Shown here one piece after another: positions 1-13,500 of a stretch of 64,000 nt of DNA. Each line of letters begins with the position of its first letter. Within the stretch, counting starts at the first letter, position 1. The notes under the pieces were generated by a model. That model did no database searches, was not told where the DNA came from, and saw nothing but the letters and a program-made list of their open reading frames with translations. Position numbers and translations under genes: made by a program. Origin of the DNA: Liolophura sinensis (lineage: Eukaryota; Mollusca; Polyplacophora; Chitonida; Chitonidae); NCBI RefSeq assembly GCF_032854445.1, contig NC_088307.1, positions 6,884,001 to 6,948,000 of the forward strand, in the 5' to 3' direction.

Positions 1-423
1 TACAATATTACAACCAAATATGTAGATACACATGCAAGTAGCATGCCCCCAATATCCCAGTGCTTCAATCCCTTAAAACTATACTTCATCAACAAATCAG
101 AAACTGTGAGACATTTCAGCCATTTGTAGCATTCTACCAATGAATGCCAGTAAAACTTGTGCGTAGTGGGGCAAAACTACATATTACTGCATGTGAACGA
201 TCTAAAATCCCATATTCAAATGACGGCATGTACTGGCCTTTAATGCAGTTGGCGTACGTTTGGTAACCCTGGGTAAAAGTGGTTAAGATTAATAAAACAG
301 ACGGATAAGTCCATACCCCCCACCACCCCCACCCCCCCATGCAAATTATTGCGGAGGAGCAAACAAATAAAAGAGAATGAAACTCCTAAGGCTAATATTA
401 AACACATAAAGTGAACTACATAC

Positions 424-1082
424 TTTCTTGGTCGATTTCTCCGTCTCTTCTGCTGTCCTTCGTCTTCTTGTTGCTCCTCTACCAATTGGCTGGCAGTTTG
501 CTTCTGTGGTAATGGCACACACGAGAGAAAGGTCGGCCACAGAAAGAGGGCATTAAACCTCGACTGTAATAGTCGGAACTCTTCTGTTTTGCGAACCTCT
601 GACAATGGGTCATCTTGCACGTCTTTATTTTTCACCAGAACAACTTCATCATGATGGTCCATATCTTTGGGACTGTCTCCCTTTTTAGACCTTTTTCTCT
701 TCAAAGAAAATATCTGTGACTCGGAACAGTTGGCTGATTTTTGCACCAGCCCACCCAGCCCAAGCTTTAGAGCCCTGAAGCCAGCCAATGTTGTCCAAGA
801 AGGAGGTAGAGCAGGCAGCTCGCTAGAGTTATATCCCTTGCATTCTGATCCTCCATTACCAGGTGGCGCAACACCAGATTTAGACGTGCCTGCCTGCTGT
901 GAATCACCATTTCTGCGTGTAGTTTGGGTTGTGAGAAACCCAAATTCTCTCATCTGTGACAGACTCTCCTTAGCCCGCTGAATGGAGTCTTGTTTTGTCA
1001 CTGGCACCACCTCACCTGATTTAGATTTGGTGGACTTTCTTTGAAGCTCAGTCCATGCAGCCTGACCATCCACCTTTAATGC
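424..1082 (-). CDS. SNAPC4: SNAPC4 coding exon 23, C-terminal region
   Basis: Residues 893-1111. Includes LPALPPSWTTLAGFRALKLG and EFRLLQSRFNALFLWPTFLS, which resemble the conserved C-terminal segments of human SNAPC4 (probable partner-subunit contact region). Ends KRRRNRPRK with donor gtatgt. If unspliced, the frame would run on to a stop at 240 through a hydrophobic stretch that I take as intron. Confidence 0.86.
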
Positions 1083-4000
1083 CTGTTACAACACAAATAT
1101 GACAATTAGCTAATATCAGAGACACGTATATTTGTATATGAGCTGGAAATTATTCACGCACTTTTGAGTTTGAAATTTGAACTGGATATCACGTCTAGAA
1201 AATTGACTGTCTTCTCTGCACCAATGAAAACTTGACTGCTTCTCTCTTTTGCACACCAGCAACCAGAGTGGGCTGGTTATCAATGCATGTATCTGCAGTT
1301 ACACACAACGAGCCTGTACACACAATTTTATCAACATCAGAGAATATTCGGTGCAGTTCTTGTACAGAACTAAAAGCAGGACAAACAAACCCAAATTAGC
1401 ATCCCTCGCTTTCACAAAAACATGATATACATAAGGGATATGGCTTTATGCCCTAATACGAGGAAATCTTTCAAGAACAGCAAAAATACAAACCACACGA
1501 TTAGACATTTACACGTATATTATTTCTTGACCATACATGTGACAAGGCTTCAGCAAATACTAATTCCAGGTAGTGCTTCCATTTCTCACCATTACAAACT
1601 AAAAACAAATGTGATAACGTGCCACATTTGAAGCTCACCGTTTTCTGGGGTTTTTTTCCAGAATCTAGAATATGTGGTACACCCAGAAAATATTATCCAA
1701 GATAACAATAAAAGCACTTGTTAAAATGTGTAAATGAATGACTGACGGGATTTCAAAAAGTTGAATATAGCTAGTGTTCATTTTATTTATCTGATTGCTG
1801 GTTATACGATGAGTGGAAAAAAACAAAATGCCCACAGTACAACACTGCCCTTTGGTAAGCTACTGACAAACTCCCCCCATCCCCCGGTGTGGCATTTATT
1901 TAATTTGTTGTTATCTAATGTCTATTTGTCTCATCCTATGCTATTTGACCTGTATTTTAATTTCTGTCCCGACCAATCAAACCAGTTAAACCCCGTCTGA
2001 CCTTCATGAGGACGGAGGCCGTGCGAGCCTCACACTGTCTACGTTTCTCCGGATCCAAATGGACACAGGATTCTTCAGCCGCTGCAAAACATGAACAGAT
2101 ATACACCTGTCACTGGCATGGTTGAAATGCTGTTTCTTTTCTGGCTTCAAATCTATTACAAAGCTTGAAATTGGTTGCTGGGATATCCACACTGAGACAA
2201 TAATAAGCCACTTAAACTGTTGATGACAAGAGATGTGATTTAAAACTTTAATGGCACAAGTTTCCTGGAAGTCTGCAGTGACGTAAAGCATGACCTCCCA
2301 CACATAATCTAAATGTACGTTCAAGGGGAGATAACAACATATTAAAAGTTTGTATTGAAAGCTGAAGCAATATCACTAACGGAAATAGCGCCGCCTCCGG
2401 CCGTGCTTCTTCAAAGGTGTGAAGGCCGAAGCCTGGCAGATCAGGGTCTGTCGTAATGCATAGTCCACTGAGGTCTCAAGCTTGGACAGAGATTTCCTCC
2501 CTTTCTTCTTGACAGGTCTGGAGCTATCCTCTATGTCATGCTGATTTTCGAGGGAAGGGTCTTGGTCCTCCTTCCTGTCTTCGGCGATAGAGCGAGTCAC
2601 CTCCAGAATTTCTCGTACAGTCATGGACGGATGCAGAGACTTCAGGAGTCCAGTCTTGGAACTCGACTGAGGTAAAGCCTTAGAATAGACCCATTTATAT
2701 ATGCATTTATTTGATTAGTGTTTTATGCCGTACTATTTATTTACCTGCTTGATCTTTGGCAACATTCCAACAAGCCAGGCAATTTTTCATTTTAACGACA
2801 GCAAGGCAATTTTTCATTTTAACGACAGCAAGGCAATTTTTCATTTTAACAACAGCAAGGCAGTTTTTCAAGGGTGTAGCAATCAAGATTTGTTTTATCT
2901 GATTTCTGTTTTTGCCTTACTCAAGTACATTTCACTTAAACCACTGCGACCAGTATTATGGTGGGAGAAAACCGGGCAGAGCCAAGGGGAACCCACAACC
3001 AGGTTGCTGAAAGACCTAGGAAACGAGAAAGTCTGGAGCAAAACAACCTTTTGCAACTATCTCACAAACTTTTTAATCTCTGACATAATTCTGAAAGTGA
3101 ATTTTACTATCTGAATCAATGTACCAACTCTCTGAATAGTATCTGGTTATGAAACCAAAAGATCTTATTTAACACTGAATTTTACTTTTATTTAAATAAA
3201 AATAAAATCCCTTGTTGTTGGACCTTTCCCTGGAGATTTTCTCCACAATTATGTTACACTATTAAACCCAGTATATCCTAATGCTGCAAATCTCTTATAT
3301 GGAATATTACGACAGTGATATGACGCTCAATTAATTCAAACTGCAGATTTGCAGAGCAAAAATAGTCCAATCGATGCTCCAGTTGCCACTCCATGACAAG
3401 TGAGAAAAAATTTATGCAGCACAGTCAGTTGACTTTTACGTGCCACAAACATGCTAGTTTTGCTGGCATTCAGTTTCTGTGTTTGTTCAAGCACTGAGAA
3501 ATGATTCCACACAGCTGACAGGTGCTTGTCTTTCGTCAAACATGACACAATACAGACAATGCTCATTAGCGATTACGGCTAGGTTTGCCACATGGGCAAT
3601 ATATTACCCATACAAGACAAAAAATAGACAATGTCTGGAATGTCTGTATTTCCCCCAAAACTTCGTCCAAAACCCTTACCATGTATATAGCTGCAGCTGA
3701 AAGCATTAAAATATTATTTTTTGTGGTGAAACTTGGATTTTTCCATAAGGATATCATCCTAACTTCCAAACAAACCTCAAAAGATCTTTCTAAGATCAAC
3801 ACAGTACTCAAAATCGGGCAAAATGTCAAATATAGTACTTTGGCATACGTACCGACACAGGACGTGTTGAATCTTTAATGGCCACGTCTCCCCCATCGTG
3901 ACCCTCTTCTGCCTCTTCCAGCTCTTCCCGAGTGTTCCCCACACGGTGAAGCACTGCTTCGCGCAGCTTTTCTTTCATTTTCAACCGCTGAATGCACCGC

Positions 4001-7000
4001 CGTGTCGAATGTTTGGACACCAGAGGTCTGGGCACCACCAACTCACCTGGTACAACCAAAGAGCTGAACAAATTGAAATCTGAATAGTTCATTTAGACAG
4101 GATAAATGAAATGACGTGGACAACTTGATGCTGGTTAAAACAGGAACCCACTGTATGAATGGAACCACACAGGATATTATTTAGTCCACTCTGCTTTCTG
4201 CACAAATACTAGAAGACATGGACCATATAACTGCAACTGATAATCTTTGTGTTCAGACGGAAATGTGTTCGGCCATTCGTCGCTTCAAAATCCACACAAT
4301 TTCATTGGTTAATGTCCCTTTTACTCTGCTCTGCCATTGGTCACAATTATTGCTGAAGGTACCATCAAAATAAGCACAGATTTAAAGCACCTCTAATATT
4401 TGACTAGTGAAAAAAATCAGCAACCTTTGTCGACATTAATTTACCGATCACCTGTCTCACGTTCCAGAGGCACAAATGACACCTCTTTCCTCGAGGAACT
4501 TCTTAAGCTCACAAACATTCACCTCCTCAATTTTCTTTATCCTTCGTCTACTCCAAGCTACTCTTTTTGTGAAACTTTTTCAGATGCCCATGTCATAGTA
4601 AATGTGATAAAAAAAACATAGTTGTCTAACATTTTTGACAGGTCCACATGATAGAGTAGGACCCTTTCTAGACATAAAGAACTAGACATAAAGACATAAA
4701 GAACTTGATTCTCTCCTATATGGTATCAAGTTCTAATCAGGCAGGCTCAGCTGCAGTCTTTGATGACGTGTCTCATCATGTGCCTGGTGATTTATTTACT
4801 TATTTGATTGGTGTTTTACGCCGTACTCAACAATATTTCACTTATACGACGGGGGCCACCATTATGGTGGGTGGAAACCGGGCAGAGCCCGGGGGATATT
4901 TTGTCCCTTACTCCAGATAAGTGAAATGACAACAAACACCACTTCGTCAGACGCTCGCTATGCAACAAAGCCTGGAATAGATTCTCCATCTTTAATGATA
5001 TTACCAAATTAATTCACAATATCAAGAATTGAATTCATAATATTATTAATTAACTCATTTACTACCACAACGTCATACAGCCCTCGCTACTGCAACCTTG
5101 ATCATCACTTGGTCCTCAGCAGGCCACAGCAGAAATACAAGTTTGCACTAAAAAATTCAAAGTTTTTGTTTTATGATTTTGGATAATTCCACCATCAGAT
5201 ATTCGGTGGCTGTTGGTATTTTTGCTCTGTGAAGCATGTAAACATAAAATTAATCACTTTATTAGAACAATGTATCTCTCGATTTGAGTACAACTGCGTT
5301 TCCATAGTTCGCATTGTTGTTGTTACTGGTACAGTTTCCGATTGTTAAGGTCAGCGTCTCTCGTTAATTCTGGAGCATAGTTAACCTAAATTTAATTCTT
5401 CTTTGTCCGAAGACTCTTCTATGTCGCTGCTAACATCTGAAACCGAAATATCCGAATCGAAATCCTCTCAAATGTCTATATTCATGAAGCCCTCGAAATC
5501 ATCGTCTGTACTTGAGTCTGCCATTTTGGCAAAGCCTCAAAGAAAGTCATCGAATCTTCTCCACATTTTTCGCGCCTTTTTATCGCTTGCAACCAATCAA
5601 AATCTACGAACACCACTCATGTGGCTTCCATAAGGTTTAACAAGGCAGTATTTGATTGGTTTAGCTCCCTAAAAATCCCAATTACCGTGCAAAAATAGAC
5701 CAGTCAGAGACACTGTTTTATGCGGCTTGAGCCGCTCGCGAGGAAATGAGGTGCTGTCAAATGTGCAGCTTGAGCCGCACGTGAGGACCAAGGGGTATGG
5801 CTAGGCTGCGGCTTCAATCATCTATTGAATTCAAGATATCAGGAAGTGGTTAGTATTCCTGATATCATGAAATAAATAGATGATATCTTAAATCCAATTA
5901 ATGATATCATAAATCCATTTTATAATATAATTAAATGAATTCAAGGTATTTTAAATTATTTTAAGATAAATTATTTTAAGATATCAAAAAATTTGACTTA
6001 AAAAGTACAACAGCTTGGAATACTGCCGGTGAATGTAGTAACAGACTTTGTGAGTTTTCCCAAAACACACCACCCAAACCCCTACTCCTCCCTGCTTGAC
6101 TACAGTACCTGCTTGTCTATCCTTCTGTTGTCTGAGATAGTCGTAGAAGAGTGAGGAACACTGCACTAGAACTGCCAGATCCCGCCGTTCTGTCTTGTTT
6201 GGCTTGTAACCGCTTCCTGATGGGCCTTCACCCACTTCGCCCTTTGCCTTTGGGTTTTCTTTCTTTAAAATTTTTAAAACATATAGGTCAAAATTGTCAA
6301 ACTTCACCGATTGTTTTATGCATAAGGCGATATTCCATTGTACTTTACTCTATGTGCCTGACCAGTTTTGCAAATGAAGTTCTGTAATAAAACACAAGCC
6401 TTTGGTAAGCAAATGACAAATTTTTCCATGCCATGCACATTTTCACCTGCACAGCAAGCTTAGTGTGTTTTCCATCACACTGATTGGGCCTTAAAGGAAC
6501 CACCTGAGCAGTTCTACTATTGTGGATATTTATAGACTAATGTATATACTTATTTGATTGTTGCTTAATGTGGCACTTAAGAACTTTTCACCTCCATATA
6601 AATACCATTCAGAATTATGGGTGGAGGAAACCGGAGCGCTCAGGGAAAACCACTGACCTTCAGCAAGTGTCTGACAAACTTTCCCAATGTCGAGTGCACA
6701 CACACACACCATACTGATGGTCAATGACAGCACAAATGAGTTTCTTCAATCTCCTATTGCCATCGAGGTCCCACTAGCATTGGGGATTGGGAAGTTACAA
6801 ATTCACTGTCCAAGGCCAGTTTTGAACCCGCACTTCATGTGACCTCTAACCATTAAACCACAGCTCCCTCCACTCAGCAGCCTTTCCAGTGGAATCTACT
6901 GCTTGTTGTAACTCTTCTACCATTTCGCATGTTTGTAAGGTGTTCAATCTAGCATATTCTGACTGATAAAATTAAACTTTTTGTGAAGCCCTGAAACTGA

Positions 7001-10000
7001 CCAACCCAACCCATATAGTTTTGTCTCCAAAAGCCATTTGAAATGTGCATATGGTAAATAACCTAAAGTTTCACTCTGAGACTCCTAAAGTGTATCCCAG
7101 GATTCAGTGCATTGGTTGTGGTTGTTACTGACTGAGTTCTGCGAGAGAGCATCACGAGTGGTCGGGGGATAATAGGCCTACTGACAGTTCAAGAATGTAA
7201 TAAACAAGCTCACGCTTCACTGAACAGTCAGTCTATGCTCCTACCACCAACATTTCATGTTTTCCTCAGTTTTAATCATAATAATTTTAGTACATGCACT
7301 TCACAACAGGTTATTTTGTGATAAATGGGAATTTCAGAGAAACTCTGTGGAGAGTAAACGTGACTACCCAGTACCTTTACACATGTGGACTGTCATGTCA
7401 AATATCCGTTATTAAACTGCAGGGCTCACCGTATACAAGGCTGTAGCAGAATTTAGCACACCGCAAATCCATACTTGCAAACTAGGCCTACCAGCAGACA
7501 AGATGAAGGGGTCAAATTGCGATCAAAGCCACACCTACACCCATGCATTTGCACTGCTGCAGCTAAACATTTGTCGTTCATTGTAGCATAATTTGAAAGA
7601 CTGTCATGAATACATAATTTACTTAATATTTAATCGAGTCCCCTGAAATGAAAATTTACTCATACAGATTGGTTTTATCTACATGTAGATACAAGCCACT
7701 TACAATAACAGGACTTGAAATTTCCACATGTCTACCCATGTATCAAGTGATTTTTGCTGGCAAAAGGCAAAACTATAATATCAGTCACTGGCGACACATA
7801 AATTACGTCTGGGCAAAACTGTATACAAGAAATCATAAAATATTTTGTTTATAAAGCCAGTGACGGTGTTGTTCGAACTCCTAATGTGATAACAATTCAA
7901 ACAAATCCTATCTTCTGATACACCACACTCACACACAGTGCTACCCAAAAAGGGGAACAGTAAATCGTGGTAGTTTTCGGAAACACGGCGTGGAGTATGT
8001 TTTCTGTGTTTAATGGAGGTTTCCGATATAGAAAAACGCCAGAAAAGAAACTCTTCTGCAATATGAGCACAGTTCCAACAGTAAAGAAACAAAATGTGTG
8101 TGTATGACATACTGACATACTAAATTGGAATTACATGTAAATGGGAAGCTAATGACAAATTTTTCTCAGTGAAATTCATTTCTAGCTAAAATACATTTGT
8201 ACACATATTCATTGCATAATGCGGGCTCTAAGCAGACGACCGTTCGCCAGATAATGTGAGGTGACTTCCACATAGGCCTAACCCGAATAATTGGTTCGTC
8301 TGCACTGTACATTCCTTGTTTGGTGTGGTCATGCTTTCAGACAATGTTTAGAATTTAAAGGTTTGTAATATAGACATCGGCATTCCTAATACTTTATTTG
8401 ATTTCATTCATATATTTAGAGATGTACATTAAGGCCTACTGGTTGGGTGACCTGCACACCTCACTATCAGTGACTTCACCTCATGTGGTGAAGATTAGCA
8501 ACCAGAGCTGCCAAGTGACATGCAGGGTATGGGCAGGAGGCTAATCACTCTACTTTGTCATCTTGCCACAAACTCAGATCGTGCGAAAGTAAATGACAGT
8601 AACTCACATGCGAAACTTTATGTCATTTACCGTAAATAGCACTAAAAGTTGCTCTTTCATATGTAAACAAGAGTTAAGTTTTGTTTGAAATGTATAAAAG
8701 AATACCAGCAGCACAGTGGTGAGTATAACCTCTGAACGAAATCTTCATGAGTGTTGATGATTGGTATGTGGTTACCATGACATCCACGTAAGTGGACAAA
8801 CATGTCCACCACAAATGAAAACTTTTTGTGGAAAGCAGTTGGAGCTGTATCCCACACACAAGATCATTTCTACTTATATAGTATATATAAGGAAAATGGC
8901 TGTCTGGTTACCATGACAACTGCAAAAATGGACAGATGTGAGTTGTGACACACATCATCATCTGTGAAATGTAGACCAGATATGAAATTATTTCTATTTA
9001 TATAGTTTAGATAGGGAATCTGGCAATCTTGTAACCATGACAACCATGGAAATGGACAAATGTGTGTCGTGACACACTGTCATCTGTGTATATATGTATC
9101 CACAAAAAAAGGACAAAATCGCTATGACATAATAGGCTCCGCCTAATGGCAGGGGCATATAAGAAGGTCCAGGAATTAGGTTATTGCCTATCCTGCAAAC
9201 AGAGGGGTGTTTGTAATCTTCAGGGTTTCCTCCCCGTGTCTAGGACAGCACCAACATGCTTCATGTTCTGATGTTGTCATTGATTTGGTGGTGTCCCATC
9301 TCGTTGTGACATGGTTGCTTTACAGCATGGAGTGGCAAAAGAGCCGCACCATTTTCCGTTTAAAAGGTACGTTTCTGTGAGTACGCTGTGGTTAACTGGA
9401 AGCTCAGAAAATGGCTAATGGCAAGTTTCGGAGTTAAATGGGGTAAGCTAGTTGAAGATTTAGCTTTAAGACAAATTATAACTTTGTATGAATGATTAGC
9501 AAAGCCCAGGATAAATGATGTGTATTTTTAAAATCTGTTCAGAGGTAATTTAAAAATTCTGGCCATAATTAAATATGATAGACGGCTTTATTTTAGGCTA
9601 ACTCCCATCAAATATGTATATTCTATTTAAGCTGAAAAACACTGCCTTCATTTAAGATCTCTCAACATTTCTGCGACTCTCAAAGACTAATACCATGTAT
9701 ATTTTACATTCTGTTGCGCTCTTGTGTAACAAGGGAGGTAATTCAGAGCAGACGTATTAAACATGACCAGGTATATAAAATAACTGGGCCCAATAAACAA
9801 CTGGGCTCCATAAACAACTGGGCCCAATACACAATATACTCTCTGCATAATTAGAGCCCAACCCAGTATCACCAGAGACTGGACTTACCCCTGAGGAGTT
9901 TACAGCTGCTTCTTCGCTTACAGCGCCTTCTGGTTGGGCATCCTCTGAGCTTTCACGACGCCTGTCTGCCAGCATGTTCTGAAGTGACCGGAGTACTATG

Positions 10001-10535
10001 TTTGGAGGTCTGCCCAGTAAAAACTCTCTTGTCTCTTCCTAAACAAATAATAATTTTTCAACAGAGTTATTCACACTGAATTCTTCAATATCTTAATTAA
10101 TAGATATACAAATACTTACATTTATTTAACTATTTAATTGGTGTCTTCAATCATGATTCATGATAATTTTATATGTTTTTAACTTTAGGGATAAACAACC
10201 TCCTCTTGATTTTTGTATTTCTTTGATTGGTGCATAATGCCATACTCAAAAATTCTGCACTTTTGCACACAGCAGCTTTAAATATTACAGTTACAGAAAA
10301 TCAGAGGGCCCAGGTTCTTATTTTCATTTCTTTATATTTTACTAAAACAAATACTGCCAAATTTTTTAAATAAAAAAATGTTTATTTAGTTAGTTGAGTG
10401 TTGATGACTGTAGCGCTGAATAATTTCTCACTGATAAGGCAGCAGTCATGTATATTGATAGAGAGACCTCAAGCAAGTAACACTTTAGTTGACTGAGATA
10501 CATTAAAAACCTGACAACGATGACAGTAATAGGGC

Positions 10536-10571
<36 letters not shown>

Positions 10572-13500
10572 CAGTCATTGATAAACAGAAGTCAATGCAA
10601 TTTACTGACATTAAATATAGCCATGGATGTAAGAAAATGTTGCAACACAAGGCTGTAATATACAGGGGGATCTTATTAAAATATTATAACACTGGTGTGG
10701 TTAACAAGGCCCACGCCACAAATGTTATTCTCTTTGGAAAGTTGAATTTACATTTTAGAGTTAGTCAATATCTTGTTGAGCCTAAAGAAAACTTATTTAT
10801 TTACAAATTGAATTGAATACAGGTTTTGTGCCATGTTATGAGTAACATTGTTATCCAGTGATATTACCAATGTATTCCAATACGAGGGTTACTAACACCA
10901 TATATTTCCATATCCTACCACTGATTAACCATGTTATGAATTTATCCTTCAAAAGACACATCAATTCAGCACAGAAGACTGATGTATAGGTGAATCGCTT
11001 CAGTGATATGCCCGCTACTGTCACACCTGAGCGATGGGAGATAACCCAGTCAGCAGACGCATGACATCAGCTGTTGGATGCACATCCCCCATGTGACTAT
11101 TGTTGTCCAATTAAAAACGAAGTATTCAATCTGATGCAGGATAATAAAAAATAGTTGAGGTTTCTACAGAAACCACTCACCGACTGATGGTCCAGCCACA
11201 CCATTTCCCTCTCCCAGCGCTTTAATACATTGTATCGCTTTCGGATCTGACTGTTAGTGCGGCCAGTCATCTGTTGAGCCACGCGGGCGCATGAATCTGA
11301 ACAGATGCGGTAAAAAAAAAAGTAAACAAAATAATCCAAATGAGTGAGTGCTTGGGGTTTAACGTCGTACTCAACAATTTTTTCAGTCATATGACGACGA
11401 AGGAATCATTAGGGTGCATGTACGTGTAATGTGCCTCCTTGTTGCAGGACGGATTTCCACCGCTCTTTTATTTAGTGCTGCTTCACTGAGACGACTTACC
11501 GAAGGCAAGTAAGCGCCCCGCCCGAGCCATTATACTGATACGGGTCAACCAGTCGTTGCACTATCCCCTTCATGCTGAACGCCAAGCGAGGAAGTTACAA
11601 CTTCCTCTTTTAAAGTCTTAGGTGTGACTCGATCAAGGATTGATCCTGGATCTACCGGTCCCGAAGCGGACGCTCTACCAACTGTGCTATCCGGGCCGGT
11701 TAATCCAAATGAAGTTAGTATTACAGGAATTTTGTCAGATATGACATTTCTGTCCCTGACTACCTGGACACTCCCTCAGGATGCTTCATAAACCAAAACA
11801 TTTTTTTTATATGGAGTGACACCATGATCCTTTTAAGAAATTTATAAAAAAAAAAAACATATTTAAATGAAACATTTTCCCCCCAAATTAGTAAATTCAC
11901 ATAATTTATATCAAATGTTAAGTATGCATAACTTCAGCATGATGCGAGCCAGTATTCAGAGTGAACATGCTACACAAAATCAGCCACTATTTGGAGCATT
12001 TATTGTAAATATTGCACAGAAACCAAAGACTGAAGGACAAATGGACCCCAAAAAAAATCCCTCACTTTTTGCCTTAAAAACAGAACAAAAAAAACAAAAA
12101 AAATAGAATGCTCTTACTTTTTTCCTTCTTCATGAGTGTCAGGAGCAGTTTGTCCTCATCATAAGACCACTGTCCCAGACGGATGCTAGGGTTCAGAGCC
12201 TTGCTCCACCTAACAAACAGTAAATATTTCATAGAAGAATTGTTAGATCCAGTGCTGGCAACATTCATATACCTGTCACTCAGACCAATTAGTTCAGAAA
12301 TAGTTTTCCTTTGGTCGTAGGAAAAATCTGTTTACCATTACCAATGTGGTATCGGCAGATTTTCCTCTCACAACAGGTGGAGTTAGTGTGATATAGGACT
12401 TGCACGTCACAAGTCTTTTGTTGCACAACGTGAATCATGTTGCTTGCGGCAGTTTTTATCGGCGATGTCGCGCTGTTGACACTGCAATGGAATGTGCAGC
12501 TTCGCTGAAATGACGCAATACATCCTGTTTCGGACTTCTGCCAGTATCCCATTATAAATGCATCATGCCTATCACAATATTTAAGTTGCGCATGTATGCA
12601 CAAAATTCGTCTAACAATAGTAAATACTTTAGTGTCAGCTCCCCATACTTTACAGACACACATTGCAGACAGCGAAAAAATTGTGCTGTTATCTAAAATG
12701 TCATCTACATGAAGTTGGGAGTTCTAAGATTTGGTGTACTAGATTAATTATTCGCTTTCAATCTGTAATATTGTTTACATGTGCGATCCACGAACGAAGC
12801 CAGCATGAGCTGGACTTGAACTCACAGCGACTGCAATGGTGAGAGGCTCCCGGGCCATTGTGTCGCGCTGTTGAAAAATATAGGCCCTGGAGGTTTAGCT
12901 AGTCAAATGCAACTTATTTTTATATTTAGCTGAACCAACTCAAAAATTCATTTAATGGTTTCGAGCAGACGACCAGGTATGTCCCAACTGACATACTGAC
13001 GCAAACTCACCTTTCCCCTACATTGCGCGAGGTTCTGTTAGGTACAGCGTCTGCAATCAAAGCCCAATGCTGGGGGCCGTACTTGTGAATTTGTGTCAGA
13101 AGCAGCTGAAACACAACAGCATTGTAATCAGACACAGAAAATAAACACTGAAAGAGAAACACTTAGAGACAAAAACAATTACAGTGAACTGAATATAAAG
13201 CAACATTCTTAAAGAAAGAAAAAAAAAATTGTTCACTTGACATAAAAAGTTCAAAGCTTTCTACGGACAGAAGATTCCTGTTAACATGACTGTTTAACTG
13301 TCTTACCTGAATGACTGAATACTTTCACATTGCACGAATAGTTGCATAAATGACTAAGGTCAAGCTTACCGCCAGCCAGTGTTTTGTTCAGTCAAGGATT
13401 GTCATACAATAAGGTAGCATCATTCTTACATTATTTTAGCCATGTCATGAGAATAGTTGCATAAATGACTAAGGTCAAGCTTACCGCCAGCCAGTGTTTT

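Noticed and set aside
240-423. Read-through of SNAPC4 exon 23 into a hydrophobic, membrane-like tail
   Set aside because: A good donor (gtatgt) ends the exon at 424 and the tail follows intronic sequence; SNAPC4 is a soluble nuclear protein.
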